From contig NC_065572.1 of assembly GCF_937616625.2 (NCBI RefSeq), positions 74,522,653-74,586,652 on the forward strand: DNA of 64,000 nt, in the 5' to 3' direction. Of this stretch, positions 29,528 through 42,136 are shown in pieces. The translations under genes and the position numbers were made by a program. Numbering within the stretch: the first letter of the stretch is position 1; each line of letters begins with the position of its first letter. Under the pieces are notes generated by a model. The model was not told the DNA's origin. It made no database searches and worked only from the letters and a program-made list of their open reading frames with translations. This DNA is from Mercurialis annua (taxonomy: Eukaryota > Streptophyta > Magnoliopsida > Malpighiales > Euphorbiaceae).

Positions 29528-32500
29528 TCAAATTCTCATCTTGCAAACTCCAAGCAAATTCCTCAACTTCTGAAATACAGCCAACTTGAGAGCCTTTGTA
29601 AAAATGTCAGCAACTTGATCCTCACTTTTGCAGTACACAAGTTCAATAGTCTTATCTCTTGTAAGATCTCGTAGGAAATGATATCTTACATCAATGTGTT
29701 TACTTCTTCCATATAGAACAGGATTTTTGGATAGCTTTATGGCTGAACTGTTGTCACAGTAAATAAGTGTAGGACTTTTTTGCATGAAATAAACCAGCTC
29801 AAGAATCTTCCTTATCCAAATTGCTTGAGAAGCACATGACGTGGCTGCTACAAACTCCGCTTCGGTGGTTGACAACGTTACAATAAACTGTTTTCTTGAT
29901 GACCATGAGACTGTTCCTGACCCCAACATAAAGACATAACCAGATGTGCTTTTTATATCATCTTGATCTCCAGCATAGTTACTATCAGTGAAGCCAAATA
30001 AATCTGATTTCTCTTCACTCTTATAGAAGAGCCCAAAATCAGATGTACCTTGTATGTATCTGAAAATCAGTTTTGCCGCCAAGAGATGCATTTCAGTTGG
30101 ACACTCCATATATCTGCTGATGACACTGGCTGCATGCATAATATCAGGTCGTCTTGCCGTTAATTTGTTTTGTAAAGAGTGCTGTCAGTTTTCCTTCCTT
30201 TTGGATCTTTAACAAGCTTCAAACCTACTTCTTCTGGAGTATTGACAGGATTGCAATCTTTCATTTGAAACTTGTTTAAAATTTCTTGCACATATTTCTT
30301 TTAAGAGATAAAAATGCATGCAGCAGATTGAACAACCTCTATTTTGAGAAAAAAATGAATCATTCCAAGATCAGTCATGTCAAACTCAATCATCATAGAC
30401 TCCTTAAACTTATCAAACATGATCTTGTCATTTCTAGTATAAATAAAATCGTCTACATATAAGCATACCATGAGCATTTTACCATCACCTTCCACTTTTA
30501 TGAAAAATGTATGTTCATATGGACATTTTTGAAAGCCATTTTTCAAAAAGTAGGCCTCAATGCGACTATACCAAGCAAGCACGTGGCGCTTGTTTTAGTC
30601 CATAAAGTGCTTTCTTTAATTTAAATACTTTGTGCTCATGTCCAACTTTAATGTAACCAGGAGACTGTTTTATGAATACATGTTCCTCCAAGTCTCCGTG
30701 CAAGAATGCTGAGTTGACGTCTAGTTGGAAAATAGGCCATGAATTTTGTGCTGCCAAAGCTATCACCAATCTGACTGTATCATGCCTGGCCACCGGAGCA
30801 AACACTTCTTTATAATCAACACCAAACTCTTGCTTGTAGCCTTTAGCAACCAAACGCGCCTTGTATTTGTCAACTTCGCCATTTTCTTTTAACTTTGTCT
30901 TGTATACCCACTTCACATCGATAGTCTTCTGCCCTTTTGGAAGCTCAGTTAACTCCCAAGTGTCATTTCTTCCAATGGTTGAAATTTCATCATCTATCGC
31001 ATTTTTCCATTTTGATTGCTTGACTGCCTCTTCGAACATTACAGGATCACAATCTGAAAAATAAGCAAATTGTACAAGTGGGTCATCAGATTGATCAATT
31101 CCTGTTACCTCATAATCATCCATCCATGCAGGCATCCTTCTAACTCGAGTTGATTTCTGATTTGGGGTTGCCACAGGAAAGTGTTGAGCTGCTGCTAACC
31201 CATCTTCAATGATAGGTTTTTGAAGTGAACATTCTCCAGGTTGTTGCCTTTCATCTTCATCAAAATCAGCGAGAACATATTACTCAGCTTCATCTTTATC
31301 TCATTTCCAGAAATTTTCTTCATCAAAGACAACATCGCGGCTAATCATAATTTTCTTAGTGTTAGGATTATACAGCTTATAAGCTTTTGATTGATCACTA
31401 ACGCCAAGAAACATGCATTTTTCTCCTTTATCGTCAAGTTTACGTCTCCTTTGGTCTAGAATATGGGCATATGCGATACACCCAAAAAGTTTGAAATGAC
31501 CCACTGATGGCTTCCGTCCACTCCATGCTTCCTCTGGTGTGAGATTTTTAACAGAAAGTGTAGAACTTCTGTTCAAAATATGAATACTCCAATTGACAGC
31601 CTCCGACCAAAAGGTTTTCGGAACTCCGCTCTTTGCAAAAAGACTTCACACCATGTTCCAGATTGTACAATTCTTCCTCTCGCATACACCATTTTGTTGA
31701 GGCATGTAAGGTGCTGTTAGTTGCCTCTTGATTCCATGAATTTCACAGAAATCTGAAAACTCTCGAGAATTGCATTCTCCTCCCCGATCAGTCCTAAGAA
31801 CTTTTATTGAGTTCCCAACTTTATTTTCAGCAAGTGCTTTAAAGTTCTTGAAAGCTGTAAAAGCTTCAGATTTTTCCTGCAGGAAATACACCAAAGTTTT
31901 CCGGCTAAAATCGTCAATGAATGTAATTAAATATCTTTTACCTCCATTGGAACAAGGTTTAATGGGACCATAAAGATCAGAATGGACTAGCTCTAATGCC
32001 TTTTGAGCTCTGCACGATTTGCCTTGCGGAAACAGATTGCGATGTTGTTTACTAACCACGCATTCTTCACACACATCAGAGGGAGCTGAAATTTTAGGAA
32101 GACCAGTCACCATGTTCTTTTTTTGCAGCGTTTTCAGTCCACCAAAATTTAGATGTCCGTATCGAAAATGCCACAGCCAAGCATCACCTTTGAGTTTTGT
32201 TAAGAGGCAAATTTGCGCCAATGCTGTCCAAATAGAGAGGGAACAATCTATTTGCTGTCATTTTTGATTGAGCAATCAAATCCCGTTTGTCGTCATGAAT
32301 GCGGCACACACCATTTTTCACTTTGATCTCATAACCCTTCTCTTGCAACTGAACAATGCTTAACAAATTGGTCTTCAAATCTGGAACAAAAAGAACACTA
32401 GAGATAGTTTGACAATTATTATCTTTAGTGCGGATGGTTACCTGTCCTTTACCCATTACTGAAATTTTGGCATGGTTACCAAATTTTACGCTATCTCTAT

Positions 32501-33001
32501 ATGACTCATCAAGAGTATCAAAAATCTCTTTATCCCCGCACATATGATTGTTGATGCCCGTGTCTAAGTGACGCAAGTGCTTATTGGACTCTTCTTTGGT
32601 GTTGCAAACCATTAGCAGAGATATCTCCTCCTCTGTTTCTGCAAAATTTGATTTTTCTCCATTTTCCTTTAACATATTAGTTCTACATTCAGTTTGATAA
32701 TGACCATACCTATGACATCGATAGCACTCCACGTTTGATTTGTCTACTAATTTGGAATAATCAGTTGTTGATCGGTGGCTCCACGTCCACGTCCTCTTCC
32801 TCTAATACTCCCTCTTCCTTGAAATTGATTTTCTCGATGTTGGTAATGTTTCAGGCTGTTTCCACCGCTTCTTCTATCATTGCTTTTGCCTCTACCACCT
32901 TTAAATTGCTGGTGATGTTCTGTTGAGGCCTTCAATGCTTGCTCCTCTTTGTCTTGTTGGTTAACTTTGCTTTCATGAACCAATAAAGATGATAAATTCA
33001 T
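29528..33001 (-). pseudogene. Copia gag-pol polyprotein remnant
   Basis: Pieces on the - strand: 33001-32747, gag tail (SSLLVHESKVNQQDKEEQAL, Arg/Gly-rich); 32732-32184, zinc knuckle CYRCHRYGHYQTEC and aspartic protease HLDTGINNHMCG; 32221-31646, integrase with the HHCC finger (WHFRYGH ... CEECVVSK) and catalytic D-D-E in HSDLYGP, RTDRGGE and QQNGVCERKN; 31576-31301, integrase C-terminus (SGRKPSVGHFKLFG); 31174-30566 and 30582-30301, reverse transcriptase with YVDDFIYT; 30139-29528, RNase H (LSTTEAEF, YCDNSSAIKLSKNPV, KHIDVRYHFLRD). Frameshifts or stops separate the pieces, notably at 31600-31646, 31174-31301, about 30570 and 30139-30301. It is not translatable as one protein. Confidence 0.88.
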
Positions 33002-33420
33002 CCATTTTTGATCGGTCAGAAATTCGTTAGGAACAAATTAAAGAGATGGTGGACCTGGAACGTTTCATCGATTCCGGGCAAAAGTCATTTTTTTTATATA
33101 TTTCGGTATCTAAAAATAATTGATTTCTATTTATTCAGTTAATATTTAATTTTTGTTCTATTGACTATTTTTTCAAATTTCTATAGATGGTTCGTATGGA
33201 ACTCTAATTAGCAGTTTGTGCTTTTGTGTGAAGAACAAAATATTGAACTTTTTAAGCAATATTTTTTTAGTTTAATCTTTTGATTACTTTCTCTGTCACC
33301 AATGGTTGAGTTAAGGGGGGAGCTCGTGCGGCCGCCCCCTAGCCAGAAGAATTTCAAAATGAAATTCATTTTTTACTCAATCGCCTCTTTATTTTATACA
33401 ACTTATTCAAATAGAAAAAA
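33002..33420. repeat. Third copy of the 27-kb element's left arm
   Basis: 33002-33420 parallels 27085-27500 in the same orientation: GGTCAGAAATTCRTTAG, AATTAAAGAGATKGTGGACC, and the GTGCGGCCGCCCCCT core at 33326-33340. It has no inverted partner downstream within the window, so it is a solo arm or the other half of a duplicated block interrupted by the copia element. Confidence 0.6.
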
Positions 33421-33949
33421 TAATAATCAAAAAAGTTCCCTCCATTAATGGAAGATGGATTCTTAATTTCTTCAAAGGAAGAAAAATGGAATCGTTTCAT
33501 TTGATTTTTTAGTTAGTAGTTTATTTCAGTCTTTTGATTATTATAAGATGTTTATCTTAACCTTTAATTAATATAAATAAATTATTTCAATTATTTTTTT
33601 GTCAAGCAAAGTTTAAATATATTATTAATCTCTATTAAAATTTAAATATATTATTAATATTTATTAAATATTTTTATAGTAAAAAAATTATTTGTAAAAA
33701 TAAAACAATCAGTATAGTTGATAATTTTCTAAAAATATAATAAAATTTAATGATTACTTTATTAACAAAATGGACCAAGTGATATATTTACAGTCTAGTA
33801 ATTGAACAATAAATCGTTTAATATAAAAAACCCGAATGACAAATCATTTCTTTTAATAAAATTCCGCCCTCCTATATAAAATTTGTACCTCTACCACTGC
33901 CAGTTACTAACGTAGAATTAACAATCACATTAGAGTTTCATTTGGCATG
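33421..33949. other. AT-rich spacer
   Basis: No gene or clear repeat. A phrase near 33865-33895 (CCGCCCTCCTATATAAAATT) resembles the end of a repeat of the GGCGGA class. Confidence 0.4.
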
Positions 33950-35720
33950 GAAGAGCCAAACCTCAAGCATTATATTAGTATATGAAAAATGGCTAAAAGC
34001 TACTAATTTAAAAGCCTCTTCGGTAATTATTAAGAAAATAAGAAAGAATGAACACTATTAAGGTATAGAATATATTAATCTTCATATTATAAATTTCATT
34101 TTGCTTATCTCATCACTTTTGTCGATTTGTGAAAAATGGCTAGAAAAGTTGTTAAACCACGAACCTCTTCCGTTAATTGTTGGAAAAACATAAGGAATGG
34201 ACATGGAAACACTATTAATGGTCTAAAAGCCATTGATCTATGAAGAAGTTCATTTGCTTAGAAGTTCCAAACATCACCTTTTTTTCCAATTTGTGAAAAA
34301 TGGCTATAAAAGCATTAAACCACGAACCTCTTCTGTTAATTGCAGCATTATTAATGGTCTAGAGTTATTGATCTTCATATTAATGGAGTGGTTGAGGTTG
34401 GATTGCTGGCCATTATAGTCCAAAATTACCAAGTATGTGGGTTTACGGGCTGTACACATCCCAGAGTTTTGACAATGATATTGAATTTCGGCTCAGTAGA
34501 CTGAGTCCTCGTCCCAAGAAAACAAGTTAATTTGGCTTGAAAATGCCAAACCCTGAACAATTTTGTCAAACCTTCAACATTGTTCATGCTATTATGAAAA
34601 AATGGCAACACTATCCTTAAAAGACTACAGCTAATTTTTGAATGTCAATGCACAATGACTATGGAAATATCTCCAATGACTTAAGAACCATCCATATTCA
34701 TCTTAGGAATGTAGGTTGACCAAAATAAAAATAGTACTTCAAAAAGATTATTGAAATGGCTAAAAAGCCATTTGTTTTTTTAACCTATTAAGCTTTATTT
34801 AGAAAAAAAATAAACATCTATAAATTTCTGAAAATGACAATTAAAACCCTTCAAATATGATCCTCAAGAAGTTTAGTTGGCCAAGAGGGGCTAACTTTTG
34901 CAAATTTATAGAAAACTTGGTTCTGGACCTCTTGAACTTTATTTGGCCAAAAATGACAAAAATTATGTTATTTTTTTTTAAATGGCTTATAAACCTTTTA
35001 ATTATGAACTTTAAAAGGTTTAATTGGACAAAAGAGGCAAACTTCTTCAATTTTATTAAAAATGGCTAAAAGTCAATTGATTTTAAATCTCTTGAGCATT
35101 ATTTGGCAAAAAAATGACTAAATATATGTAAAATTATGAAATTGGCTACTAAAACCCTTTAAAATGGACTTCAAAGAGGTTTTGTTGGTAAAAGAAGGCC
35201 AATTTTCTGCAATTATATAGAAAATGGCTAAAAGATCTTTTGATTTTAACCTCTTGGCCATTATTTAGCCAAATTGAACCAAATTCCCATAATTTTCTGA
35301 TAATGGCTATGAGAGGTGAAAACCCTTTAAATATTGACTTCAAAAGGTTTACCGTTTAATTGGTCAAAAGAGCCAAACTTTTACAATGGCTAAAAAACAG
35401 TCATTTGATTTCTAACCTCTTGAGTATTATTTGGTCAAAAATTACCAAATTTTAATAACTAACTTCATTTATGTAACAATGGTTAAAACATGTATAATAC
35501 GAGGAACCTCAAGAATTTATTTAGCCAAATAGGGCCAAACTTCATCAACAACTTTTTTGTAAAAATGGCTATCAAAGCCATCAAATAGTCATTCACATAC
35601 TATAAGCATGAAGAATACTAAAATAAAATAAAATCATGATGCTTTCAAATGGCTTTAAAGCCATCAATTTCTTTTTGTATTGTCAATATATCAACACCTA
35701 TAAGCCAACTATTTCATGTT
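33950..35720. repeat. Degenerate tandem array, period about 160 bp
   Basis: The key phrase ACCTCTTGAGCATTATTTGG (with variants) recurs at about 34783, 34927, 35087, 35249, 35415 and 35506, so the spacing is 144, 160, 162, 166 and 91 bp. Each unit also has AAAATGGCTAAAAG(CCATTT), CCCTTTAAATATGAACTTCA and AAGGTTTAATTGGTCAAAAG in fixed order. The phrase AAATGGCTAAAAAGCCATTT is a short palindrome. Looser copies extend left to about 33960 (GAAAAATGGCTAAAAGC). Small frames inside have no conserved reading frame between units, so it is non-coding. Confidence 0.75.
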
Positions 35721-36250
35721 GAACAACCATCAAAACTAACTTCAAAGCAAAACACATAAAAAGTTAAGGGATCATGTTGCCTGCCTGCTCCTTCAAGGCT
35801 TGAAAAGTGAAAAAGGCTAAGCATCAACACAGGCATTTACAATATCTTGACATGCACGAAAGGGAACCACCTTGCAAAAACGGAAAATTCACACATAGTA
35901 CCCGGAGCCTTGAAGATGACCGGAGATTATGTAAAACAATGTACCCTCCAACAATAAACAGTTTCAAGTGAATAATAAATACATGGGATTAACGCATAAC
36001 TTCGTAGTACAGTAACATACAACCAGTGTTCACAACAGCGGTGGATCTGCAAAAGGTGCTCACACCCTTCTTGCTTGCATAATCTCACCTTCAAAACTAA
36101 TGAAAGAACAACATCGTTTACTACAAATTTCGGCAGGTTGCTTTGAATTGCGGAGGGGTAGCCCGTGGTCCTCTTCTTCAAATAGCATTACTCCCTCTCT
36201 TCAGATTCTTGAACATGAAACTCATAAATAGACTACTGATTGATTGCATA

Positions 36251-39200
36251 CTATTGCATTTGCCCAGGTCTGTAAGGCGGCGGCGGTGGCAGTAGTGCAC
36301 CCTGCGGTATGCCACCATGGCCTTGCATCTGCATCATTCCTGGGGCCATTTGGTGGGGCGGCATTCCTGGTGGCATTCCAGGTGGCATGTAATGATGGTT
36401 ATTCATATGTGCAGGCGTTGAATGGGTAACCCATCCAGCTGAAGGCTGAGGCATTGCTGGGTGCTCTGTATGCGGAGCAAACTGAGCTCCGGGGTATGGA
36501 TGAGTTGGGGGGCCAGCCGAAGGAGCAGGCTGTTGTCCGAGAATAGAAGGCTGAGCGTTAACCATCGCAGGGTTCGGAAGCGTATAGTCTCTACTCCGGT
36601 CATTGTTAACCTGTAATCAACATTCAGCTTGCATTCTTATTATTTTCTGGACATTGTAGCAAACACAAAATGGGATGAACATAGTTGAAGGGTACAGATT
36701 GCAACCTTTATACTGAGATCAGTATGACGTGAATACGAGATGTGAAGTTTGCAGAAACCTCCATCATAGATGCAGTGGCCTTCCAATGCTTCCTTTGCCA
36801 CAACAGCCATCTGTACATCTGCAAAAGAAACCAATCAAGACGGAACCTACAATCCATCACTCTCCACACAGCAATTTAAGTAATAAGGAAATCTATCATA
36901 TTCAGATCAACCATCCTAGAAATGAACGAAGATATTAAGCTGAATCTCAATAGCATTGGTGATCTTCCCTGAAATAGAACATATAGAAATTTATATAGTA
37001 CCAGGGTACTGGATTAAAGCCTGAAGTCCACCATTCTTATCAAACATGGCAATCTTCTGGACAGGCCCGAAAGAAGAAAAAACCTTGATCAAATAACAAG
37101 GAACGGAAACTTATCAGTTTCTTGAAATGCACAGTAGACCACAAATAAAATGACCATCAGATGACTGTGAATACCATGCGCAAAACATCTACTGTGACAG
37201 CATACTGCATGTTCTCGATTGATGCAAGAAGAACATTACTCTCAGGTTCTAGTTTCTTCCCATCAAGGCCCACACTGAACTGCAAAGAGAAATGAGTAGC
37301 AGTTAATGAAGATAAAAAAACAATAAGATACTCCATCGCATCTGCAAGTAGAACTAAAAGGAGCAACCAAATGCATATTTATGTATGGAGAAAAAACATT
37401 AAATGCATGCATTCAAGCTTACAAAACTTTCAAAATTGGTTTCGTCACAAAAAATTCAAATAAACGTAATAACTAGCTTCAACTATGAGGGCTTTAAAAT
37501 TGAAATAACCTAAATGTGGGCAGCACAATGAAAACCACACCTAATCCAAGTCACAGGAAATTATAATTCTTAGACTATTGCTTCCCATAAGAAAAAACAG
37601 TTTAGAGTGCCTTACCAAACCACTGCCATCTATAGCTGATGGTGCAACGGGAAGGTTTGGATTTGTGTAGTCCCTAAACAAAGAAAAAGTGAAATATATG
37701 ACATAAATCACATGCAGTGGTCCAATAAATGAGAATACCAATACATAAAATGAAGGCTAAAATACTGTAAAAAGAGTAACCCCATTTTACAGAGTGTATG
37801 AGAGGGGATTATGGACCTCAACACTAGGAATACCTGCTTCGATGGCTCTGGAATTTTACACTCAAATCTGTATGAGCAGAATATGTTATCCTAAGGGTAC
37901 ATGCTCCAATATTATCAGCAAGCAGATATCTGGTACATCAAAACATAAGTTGAATGGCACATAGATGAAAATTTTAAACTAAAGGAACAAAATGATTTAA
38001 ATGCTTTTGCCAGAAAATTAAGAAGAAGTTGAATCTCCGGGCATATCAATTTTCTAATAAGCATCATTTCAAGGTCCAACCTCAACAGTTTTTTGAGTGT
38101 AGAAATAATTGCTGTACTAGCAGAACCTTTTAAAATCTAAAACATGAAAATATGTGACACAGAATTTCAACATTTCACCAAAAGTTCATTAGAACATAGA
38201 CGCCATTCTCCTAAATGACATAAAAGGAGGTTCATTAAATTCATGTTCGCCCGTCTAAAATTTTATGTCCATAGAAAGTCGACTAAATACCATGTCACAC
38301 AATTAAAACAACCGTCACCTAGGGATGTTTCTTCCATCCAGGGCATCTTTTGCAGAAGAAGCAGTTTCTGAATCAGAAAATTGCACCAATGCCTGAAAAA
38401 ACATGCCTAAAATGAGCTTATGTTTGAAGGTAAAAAGATACCATAAAGAAGAATTAAATATGAGATTAAAAAGGACCTGGAATCCAGCTGTCTTCTCAAA
38501 CGTAGTAATCTTGTGTACAAATCCGAAAGCAGAAAAAACCTGCATCAATAAAGTTTTAAAGAAGTCAAATTGAAAAGATGTACAAATTTAGAGCAAGCAC
38601 ATTCCAGAATATAAAATAGTTCTTCATCATTAATGAAATAGTTCTAAAACATGACAGCTTCAGGTGGAAAAACGTAAAACTATAAGCTGAGCTCAATGGA
38701 CACAATCAGCCAAATGTCTCTAACGATACTCACACATAAACATGGTATGCTCCATGCACTGGCTAAATTCATATTTAAAAAAAATTGAAAAATAAAAACC
38801 CTTTTCATGAATCCCAAAAATATTATTACAATGCCATTACGAGGAGGGAGTCTTATTTACACAGCCTTAAGTGCTCATCAGTACACAGTATGATTGTCAA
38901 TGCCTACTTTTACTCTGGGTCAAGGTTTTGCAAAAAGAGTTATAACTAAGCAATATCCTGAGCACAATAAAGAAATCCCTACATTGTCTGCCCACGATTT
39001 CCTTCATCGTAATGAGCAAAAAAATCGTTGTATGTGAACAAAGATTCCTAATTCAATGAAATAAAAATCTTAACTCTCACTCGAGATTAAAAAATTCAAT
39101 CACGTAATGCTTCCGGTGCAATACATGCAATTTCAAAATGAATATTATATTCTAGTAAAATACACGCAATTTAAATGAATTTAGATAATAATGCCATCTA

Positions 39201-40108
39201 ATAGTCGACCAGATACTTAAAACAACGGAAGAAGCAGTAATATAATATCTATCAACAGAAAAATATATCTTCTATCCTATGCAGATTATTAAGAATTACA
39301 GGTGGAGGGACAGCAAGGGATTAAAGAAATGAAAATATCCTAAATTTCAGAGGCAGGAAAGGAAGCTGAGAAGGGAGAGAGTAGGGAAGAAAGAGGCAGT
39401 GTTAAGGAAAGTAGAAAGGAGACAAACACACATGTGCTCTTTCTCCCAATGCAATAAGCTGCCATCGAAGATATTCCTTTGACAAGGGCCTGCTGATCCA
39501 TTTACATTCATGTCAATTGTCAAATGATGCATTTGAAAGCAATACAAACTACAGCCTGAGTATAGAATTGGTACATTTCTTTAGAAACATGGTCATCCTT
39601 TCAATTAGAAGAAAATTTGCTAATTACTTACCAAATGCATTACATCAATGCTGACAAGGCGTGCATCATCACCTTCAATCGTTACTAACAACACATTTCC
39701 AGCAACATCGGCTGTTGTTTTATTGTTGACTATCTCTTGCCTATTAGAATACTGCAAGTAGACCGTCTTCCCCCGCACCTGAGCAGGTTCCGATGATGAA
39801 GCATAGTATGAAATCATCGCAATAGCTTGATTTAAATCCGCCTGGAAAACATTAAACAGAACAAATTACGTAATATTGGATTAAAAATTGCACACTAGAG
39901 AAAACCGAAAAGAATTACGCACGAATTCTATAAAAGCTTGATTTCTATTGGCTCCAACATTGCATTTTGTGTTGACAACTTTTCCGAATGGCTTCCCTAG
40001 CTCAACCAATTCCTCCTCGATGCATTCCCACGGCAAGTTTCTTAAATGCAACACTTTTGACGGCGGTTGAGTAAGACGGAACTGCGGCTGAGTCGAAACC
40101 GATGCCAT
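36251..40108 (-). CDS. PTB3: Polypyrimidine tract-binding protein homolog 3
   Basis: Ten coding exons: 40108-39923, 39841-39632, 38539-38477, 38392-38319, 37929-37834, 37673-37616, 37279-37175, 37083-37002, 36818-36706, 36610-36251. All phases close, giving 448 residues. It is an RNA-binding regulator of splicing and mRNA fate, nuclear and cytoplasmic. Three PTB-type RRMs are seen: about 17-95 (SKVLHLRNLPW ... NQAFIEF), about 110-197 (NVLLVTIEGDDARLVSIDVM ... GFQALVQF) and about 242-330 (NVLLASIENMQYAVTVDVLR ... LQALIQY). SRDYT follows RRM2 and RRM3. The last 110 residues are a low-complexity Pro/Met/Gly/Gln tail (PPGMPPGMPPHQMAPGMMQM) ending PYRPGQMQ. The length agrees with Arabidopsis PTB3 rather than the shorter two-RRM PTB1/2. 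A 5' UTR intron precedes the start codon; its acceptor is near 40162. Confidence 0.93.
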
Positions 40109-40788
40109 TCCGTTGCACAATACCTCAAGCAAAAATACTCTACTACCCCTCAGATTACCACTGCAACATAAAAATGCCAATTCTAATAAGATAATCCAAA
40201 TCACTCAACCAAACTGTTATATTAAATAATTTTTAAAATAATCAAAATAGTAAAAACAAATAACGCAGTTCAGATTGAAGCTGCAATACCTGAGGAATTC
40301 AACTGCGATAACGTTAAATTTAGGGTTTCGCGAGGGCACAGGGACCAGTAAATTGGAGAGAGTTGATGGATTGTCTTAGAAATTATACAGATTAGTACAG
40401 AAATATTTTGGTGCGGGGTGAGCGTAATGAGCACCTGGTTTAGCGTAGCACGAAATGCGTCGCCGCGTCAATGATTTGTGCGAGGGTGAGATATTCAGCG
40501 TATTTTAGCATGAATGCATGATCTGATCCTCCGGATAAATGGGCGTGAGCTGAGCCCAAAAGTTTTGGATCTGGACCTATCTTGATTTTAATGTGGGCTT
40601 TTAGCCCGTTTGACCTGGTCAAGATACCCACTCAGTTGAACATTAAGCTGAAGCTTAAAGATAGGGCTGCAAACAAACGGAACTGCTCACGAGGCTCGAG
40701 CAGTTCGATAAAAGCTCAATTTGTATTTATCAGTATTATAAACAAATCGAGCTTGAACTAAATTTTTTGTTCATTTATTTACACAAAA

Positions 40789-41337
40789 CTAGTTTCGCAT
40801 TACGTGCTATGCACGTGGCTCGTAACGTAATTCGTCAATGAACATATTAATAAATTTATTATAATTAAATCAATTTTTTTTATTTATAATTAATATTAAA
40901 TTAGTTAAGAATTTTTGTAAAAGTAAATATAATATATTCGGTTATCAATTTTTTTCCATATTGAATTTACTCTTCTTTTGATTTTATAATAACCGTAATT
41001 AAATAATTAATTTAATTTTATTAACAATATCTTTAAAAATAATAAGATAGAAATTTGTAGCTCAATCAAACTAAAAGATAGGTATTCCTACTAATTTGGA
41101 GACAATTTAGTTATTGTTTACATACTAAAAACTAAATTGGAGATAATTTAGCTACCTATTTTAATTAGGACTTTAATTATAATAGTGATATTTTAATTAG
41201 GACTTTAATTATAATAGTGATTAATTAAATAACTAATTAGTTAATGACTATAAAACCTTTATTTAGTAGTAAACTTAAAAGGATTATTCAGTAAATTTGC
41301 CTGTCCCCCCCATCCGTGCTTTTATATATAGTATAGA
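40789..41337 (-). mobile_element. Non-autonomous Helitron, copy 2
   Basis: On the - strand it runs from TCTATACTATATATAAAAGC (after A) to AATGCGAAACTAG (before T at 40788), with a hairpin ACGTGC-ATA-GCACGT just before the end, better paired than in copy 1. The internal sequence is colinear with 15336-15896 apart from small indels and a tandem duplication of ATTTTAATTAGGACTTTAAT near 41158-41207. Confidence 0.82.
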
Positions 41338-41378
41338 TATAGATAGATATAGATATAGATAGATATAGATAAACATAA
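41332..41378. repeat. AGATAT-type microsatellite
   Basis: Alternating TAGATA and TAGATATAGA units directly abut the Helitron terminus, probably grown from its TCTATA start. Confidence 0.8.
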
Positions 41379-41460
41379 ACATTGTAGTGTTTAACTTATT
41401 TACATTCACAAATACAATAAGAAAAAATTTCTTACAAACAATGTTGATTTAAAAAATATA

Positions 41461-41723
41461 CTCCCTCCGTCCCGTTTGAGAAGGGACAAATAATTTTTTC
41501 ATATATATTAAGAAAGCATTAACTATTATAATATTTTCTTATTTTACCCTTATTTATGATAGTGTTGTATTTTATGTATAGACTAATAGTTATTAATTAT
41601 GGAAAGAGAAAAGAGGGTAAAAAAGAAAATTTATATAAATTGACACAAAAAAACACGATATAGCCTTCTTAAGTGGGACAAATAAAAACGGGATATGTCC
41701 CTTCTTAAATTGGACAGAGGGAG
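41461..41723. mobile_element. Stowaway MITE (Tc1/mariner)
   Basis: The left end CTCCCTCCGTCCCGTTTGAG and the right end AATTGGACAGAGGGAG are inverted repeats flanked by TA on both sides (41459-41460, 41724-41725). About 263 bp, no coding. Confidence 0.88.
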
Positions 41724-42136
41724 TATATCTTTCCTAATCATGTCCAAAAAAAAACTAATTGAAATTTTAATGTTAATTCAATTAATTTGATATGATCAAT
41801 ATAAAAGTTGATTCAATTATGATTAAAGTTATTAAATTACACTTTATATTTTTATTTATTACATATTACATTTTTCTTAATTTAATCCAGTTATTCAACT
41901 AATTCAATGTATTTTAATTTTAAGTTTATCTAATTAAATCAATCAGTAATAATTCAATTAATTCTATTGGAAAGAATGTAATTCATCAATGCTCATCCTA
42001 ATGGACAGATTAAAATGGACCCTGCCTCCCTATAAACAAGAATATCAATTGTGTTACTTATGAGTTTCTAAAATCCATAAACACAGAAGTGGCAAAAAAA
42101 TCATTTATTACAACTAACAGAACTGAAACAATCTCT
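41724..42136. other. Spacer and 3' UTR of the membrane protein gene
   Basis: 41726-42060 is AT-rich and unrecognised. From about 42065 to 42136 the sequence is likely 3' UTR of the - strand gene. A + frame at 42089-42361 is antisense to its last exon. Confidence 0.5.

Larger units (their letters stand above)
29248..33001 (-). mobile_element. Ty1/copia retrotransposon, 5'-truncated and decayed
   Basis: On the - strand the order is gag end, protease, integrase, reverse transcriptase, RNase H, polypurine tract and 3' LTR, the copia order. RT and RNase H phrases resemble the Tork/TNT1 group. The 5' LTR, primer site and most of gag are missing: recognisable gag stops at about 33001, where sequence shared with the repeat arm of 27075-27500 begins. 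Several frame breaks show that it is dead. Confidence 0.88.

Noticed and set aside
27424..33340. Three GCGGCCGC sites that might suggest cloning-vector contamination
   Set aside because: Each lies inside a diverged copy of the same repeat arm, in plant-like AT-rich context, with mismatches between copies. No vector sequence surrounds them.
34841..35343. Several 60-70-codon ORFs on both strands
   Set aside because: They lie in the tandem array and no reading frame is kept between repeat units.
39881..40204. PTB3 start upstream at 40204
   Set aside because: The upstream part crosses an acceptor in the 5' UTR; MASVSTQPQF at 40108 matches the family N-terminus.
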